From Candidatus Zixiibacteriota bacterium (GTDB taxonomy: Bacteria > Zixibacteria > MSB-5A5 > SM1-73), in the NCBI GenBank assembly GCA_020341875.1, contig CP070839.1, positions 1,205,331 through 1,213,850 on the forward strand: DNA of 8,520 nt, written 5' to 3'. Both the position numbers and the translations under genes were made by a program. The first letter of the stretch is position 1. Each line of letters starts with the position of its first letter. The notes beneath the pieces are model-generated. The model made no database searches. It was not told the DNA's origin and saw only the letters and a program-made list of their open reading frames with translations. Shown here piece by piece: positions 5,957-8,520 of this stretch.

Positions 5957-7087
5957 ATGAGCCAGATTCAAACAACGGAAAATAGAATTTCAAGTAACGA
6001 ACTGCAATTTAGCTCTTTACCTGAGGTTTTAGATCTGCTGCAATCTTTGGTCAAGAAGAGGAAATGGATATATTTTTTGGTGGGAGTGACAGTTTTGACA
6101 ACGGTGATTTTTTGCCTTCTTCTCCCCAATCAATACACCGCCACGGCAGTCATTCTTCCCTCAGGCGGAACCGCTGATAGGTTAGGTGGGCTGAAAGACT
6201 TCGCCAGTTTGGCCGGAGAATTCTCCTTTGCTTCTGCGGGACTGAATTTGGAGAACAGTTCCTATCTCTATCCGGACATTTTAAGAAGTCGGCTGATAAG
6301 TGAAGCGGTAATAAGCAAAGTCTATCACTATCCTCAAGGGGGAAAACCCAAAAGTCAAAATCTATTTGGTTACTTTAAGGTCAACAAGATGGACAACGCG
6401 ATCAGAGCTTTAGCCCAAACAAGAGATTTTGATCTGAATCGAAAAACAGGGATAATAACCATCTCTGCCACCACCACAAATCGGTATCTCTCCGCCGCTA
6501 TTGCCAATGAATATATCGATCAACTGGAGAAGTATAACTTGGACACCAAGAAGTCGAAAGCAAAGGAAAACGAGGAGTTCATATTCCAGAGGTTAGAAGA
6601 GGTCCAGGAAGAGCTAAAGCAGGCAGAGGACAATTTAGAAGTTTTTCAGTTAAAAAACAGGAACTTCAACAGTGCCGGCTCGCCCGAACTGGCCATGGAG
6701 TTGGCTCGCTCAGAAAGGGAGGTGGAGATCAAATCCAGAGTTTTCTTGGCCTTAACCCAGCAATACGAATTGGCCAGAGTGGGAGCAAAAAAGGATGTCC
6801 CCATTGTGCAGGTTTTGGATTATGCCACGCCCCCCGAGGAGAAGTCCGCTCCAAATCGCAAAATTCTGGTGTTAACAAGTTTTCTACTCTCCAGCTTTCT
6901 GGGCATAGCCCTAGTCTTGTCGCTGGAGGCCGCTAAAGCGAGGATAAGACCAGATGAGTATCGAAGGGCTTTACATTTAGGAATAGAGTTCAAAACAGAT
7001 GTGATTAAAGTTTACAGGCAGATCAAAAGGTCACTTCGTTGGTTTACAAGAATAAGGATAAAAAGACAGGGAAGTGAAGGAGGATAA
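5957..7087 (+). CDS. Wzz-type polysaccharide co-polymerase / chain-length determinant without kinase domain
   Basis: The 376-residue inner-membrane protein has the topology of the family: a cytoplasmic N-terminus, TM1 at about 38-56, a periplasmic domain, then TM2 at about 303-323. After TM1 comes the typical YTATAVILPSGG strand (60-71). Residues ~198-235 are rich in E, K, Q and L and should form the long coiled-coil arm. VPIVQVLDYATPPEEKSAPN (281-300) is the conserved proline-rich GNVR-type motif before TM2. The 50-residue cytoplasmic tail is strongly basic and has no Walker A or tyrosine cluster, so no BY-kinase is fused. AAAGGA (5945-5950) lies 6 nt before the ATG, 19 bp after the exporter gene. 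It probably sets chain length and contacts the exporter in the periplasm. Confidence 0.88.
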   Translation: MSQIQTTENRISSNELQFSSLPEVLDLLQSLVKKRKWIYFLVGVTVLTTVIFCLLLPNQYTATAVILPSGGTADRLGGLKDFASLAGEFSFASAGLNLENSSYLYPDILRSRLISEAVISKVYHYPQGGKPKSQNLFGYFKVNKMDNAIRALAQTRDFDLNRKTGIITISATTTNRYLSAAIANEYIDQLEKYNLDTKKSKAKENEEFIFQRLEEVQEELKQAEDNLEVFQLKNRNFNSAGSPELAMELARSEREVEIKSRVFLALTQQYELARVGAKKDVPIVQVLDYATPPEEKSAPNRKILVLTSFLLSSFLGIALVLSLEAAKARIRPDEYRRALHLGIEFKTDVIKVYRQIKRSLRWFTRIRIKRQGSEGG

Positions 7088-7113
7088 AAGTGAAGGCAGG
7101 AGATTGAGGATCT

Positions 7114-7182
7114 ATGGAAATAGAAAGAAAGCAAAAGAGCTGGAAGGAGACTCAATTACAAGTAGTCAGGGGGAGTAAATGA
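7114..7182 (+). CDS. Possible 22-codon leader peptide overlapping the epimerase start
   Basis: An ATG at 7114 preceded by GAGGA (about 4 nt upstream) opens 22 lysine- and glutamine-rich codons (MEIERKQKSWKE...). The stop TGA (7180-7182) overlaps the epimerase ATG as ATGA. This is the arrangement seen in translational coupling. The 91-bp gap is otherwise empty and unusually purine-rich. It may be coincidence or the remnant of a lost gene. Confidence 0.25.
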   Translation: MEIERKQKSWKETQLQVVRGSK

Positions 7183-8339
7183 AAAAGATTATCCTGGTTA
7201 CAGGAGCCAGGCCTAATTTCATGAAAATCGCTCCCCTGTTTTTCGAGCTTCTAAAACATCCTAGCGAATTCTCTCCCATGATCGTTCTGACCGGTCAGCA
7301 TTATGACCGCAGCATGTCGGGAGTGTTTCTGGATGATCTGAAATTACCCTCTCCCGACGTAAACCTGAAAGTCGGCTCCGGCTCTCACGCCGCCCAGACG
7401 GGCAGAATTCTGATGTCCTTCGAAAGGGTGTTACTTCAGCACAGACCGGATTTGGTGGTGGTGGTGGGTGATGTCAATTCCACTTTGGCATGCGCGCTAG
7501 CAGCGGTGAAGCTCAAGGTGAGGGTAGCTCACGTGGAAGCCGGACTGCGGAGCTTCGACAGAGACATGCCGGAGGAGATAAATCGCGTGGTTACCGATTC
7601 GGTCTCGGATCTTCTCTTCACCACGTGTGAAGGTGGCGGCCAGAACCTAAGAAGAGAAGGGCATTCAGAAGAGAAGATTTACTTCGTGGGGAATCCGATG
7701 ATCGACTCTCTGCTCCGGTATCGAGAAATGTTTCTGCGGTCCCGAGTACTGGAAGAGCACGGGCTTTCGGAAAAGGAATACTGTGTGCTTACTCTTCATC
7801 GTGCCTCCAACGTCGACCGGAGGGAGACCTTTCAAAACATCATGAGCGCGGTTAAGTGCATCGGAAAGCAGATTCCAGTGATCTTTCCCGTTCACCCCCG
7901 GTCCCGGAGAATGCTGGCAGGAATCGGTCTGGAGAAATCGGAGATCATCCTGACCGAGCCGATGGGTTACCTGGATTTTCTGAAACTTGAAGAAAGCTCA
8001 AAACTGGTCTTGACCGACTCCGGGGGAATCCAGGAGGAGACCACCTTCTTTAAGGTTCCCTGCCTGACTCTGCGGGAGAACACGGAAAGGCCGGTGACCA
8101 TAACCCAGGGCACCAACCGGCTGGTGGGCTTGAATCCTCAGGTGATAGTGCGGGAAGTTGAAGCTGTCCTGCAGAATGGCAACAGGGACATCCCGCCTCC
8201 CGCTCTCTGGGATGGAAAAGCCAGCCGGAGGATCGTCGAGGTCTTAGCGAATCACCGCGGACTGCTGTCGGCCGGGAATGGGTCCGGTGCAGTCGACGAG
8301 TTGCACCTAAGCCAGCGGGAGGAGGTGCCTTCGCCGTGA
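7179..8339 (+). CDS. wecB: UDP-N-acetylglucosamine 2-epimerase, non-hydrolysing (WecB/MnaA type)
   Basis: The 386-residue cytosolic enzyme interconverts UDP-GlcNAc and UDP-ManNAc, the precursor for ManNAc or ManNAcA units in surface polysaccharides. Family motifs occur in order: GARPNFMKIAPL (9-20) for nucleotide binding, LTGQHYDRSM (37-46), GDVNSTLA (97-104), AHVEAGLRS (117-125), PEEINR (131-136), LTLHRASNVD (204-213), FPVHPRS (236-242), and TDSGGIQEE (279-287) with RENTERP (299-305). Residues matching the E. coli catalytic set are D98, E120, E132 or E133, and H207. The LTLHRxSNVD form is a known variant of LTxHRREN. Length fits the family (about 370-390). A GGGGGAG run ends just before the ATG. 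The next gene starts by a 4-nt GTGA overlap. Sequence composition is closer to the phosphatase gene than to the two genes between. Confidence 0.93.
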   Translation: MKKIILVTGARPNFMKIAPLFFELLKHPSEFSPMIVLTGQHYDRSMSGVFLDDLKLPSPDVNLKVGSGSHAAQTGRILMSFERVLLQHRPDLVVVVGDVNSTLACALAAVKLKVRVAHVEAGLRSFDRDMPEEINRVVTDSVSDLLFTTCEGGGQNLRREGHSEEKIYFVGNPMIDSLLRYREMFLRSRVLEEHGLSEKEYCVLTLHRASNVDRRETFQNIMSAVKCIGKQIPVIFPVHPRSRRMLAGIGLEKSEIILTEPMGYLDFLKLEESSKLVLTDSGGIQEETTFFKVPCLTLRENTERPVTITQGTNRLVGLNPQVIVREVEAVLQNGNRDIPPPALWDGKASRRIVEVLANHRGLLSAGNGSGAVDELHLSQREEVPSP

Positions 8340-8520
8340 AAAACGCGACGATGGCCAAAAGCATAGTCTTCTCCTATTTCTGGGTACTAGCTGTGGGCCT
8401 GGGCATCTTCGTCCTGAAACTCTCTCTCATGAAACAGCTTCCGGTCGAGGAGTATGCGCTATTCGATTATGCCTACGGACTGATAACCCTCTTTGCCTTT
8501 GTGGGCACCCTGGGCCTACC
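8336..8520 (+). CDS. Start of a polytopic membrane protein, probable Wzx-type polysaccharide flippase (cut by window end)
   Basis: A GTG at 8336 overlaps the epimerase stop (GTGA). AGGAGG (8320-8325) lies 10 nt upstream and supports GTG over an ATG at 8351, which would be 25 nt away. The 61 visible residues run VKNATMAKSIVFSYFWVLAV... with a first membrane segment at about 10-30, a short loop containing LPVEEYALFDYAYG, and a second segment from about 45. That is the N-terminal pattern of MATE/MOP-type O-antigen flippases (small basic start, helix, then LxxxxYGLxxL-like loop). The operon context supports the call. A polymerase or other transporter cannot be excluded from so short a piece. Confidence 0.65.
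   Translation, partial: MKNATMAKSIVFSYFWVLAVGLGIFVLKLSLMKQLPVEEYALFDYAYGLITLFAFVGTLGL

Noticed and set aside
1..8520. CRISPR array, tRNA or rRNA genes, intact insertion sequence
   Set aside because: No regularly spaced identical repeats with unique spacers, no tRNA-like cloverleaf or rRNA sequence, and no transposase motif were seen.

Overview
The window looks like chromosomal DNA of a Gram-negative (diderm) bacterium, probably from an environmental or uncultured lineage. The evidence is a Wza-type outer-membrane polysaccharide export protein with stacked SLBB domains, a two-membrane-segment Wzz-type chain-length protein, and a secreted FG-GAP protein ending in a dockerin-like calcium loop. 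The last combination is common in planctomycete-like and candidate-phylum genomes. I cannot name a genus, and the phylum is inference.

Left part (1-1560), minus strand. A secreted FG-GAP/dockerin-like protein runs off the left edge. Upstream of it are a doubtful 62-residue ORF with a signal-peptide-like start and, further up, a good sigma70-type minus-strand promoter with two small palindromes against its -35 box.

Middle part (about 1561-2440). I see no convincing gene here. The stretch holds old direct repeats: two ~85 bp blocks and two 59 bp blocks in the same orientation, a four-unit 10-bp tandem repeat, and two hairpins. It may be a decayed element or a regulatory region.

Right part (2425-8520), plus strand. 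A predicted promoter points into a leader whose first ~100 nt can fold as a closed multi-branched RNA, bounded by a perfect 12-bp inverted repeat. A surface-polysaccharide operon follows: PHP-type tyrosine phosphatase (CpsB/YwqE type), Wza-like exporter, Wzz-like co-polymerase without a kinase domain, non-hydrolysing UDP-GlcNAc 2-epimerase (WecB type), and the start of a Wzx-like membrane protein cut by the right edge. Gaps are short (30, 19 and 91 bp, then a 4-nt overlap), which suggests one transcript. The encoded steps fit: the epimerase supplies UDP-ManNAc, the flippase moves lipid-linked repeat units, the Wzz protein sets chain length, and the Wza protein carries polymer across the outer membrane. 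The phosphatase probably acts on a tyrosine kinase not present in this window.

The strongest candidate for something undescribed is the structured leader RNA ahead of this operon. The duplicated repeat region next to it comes second.
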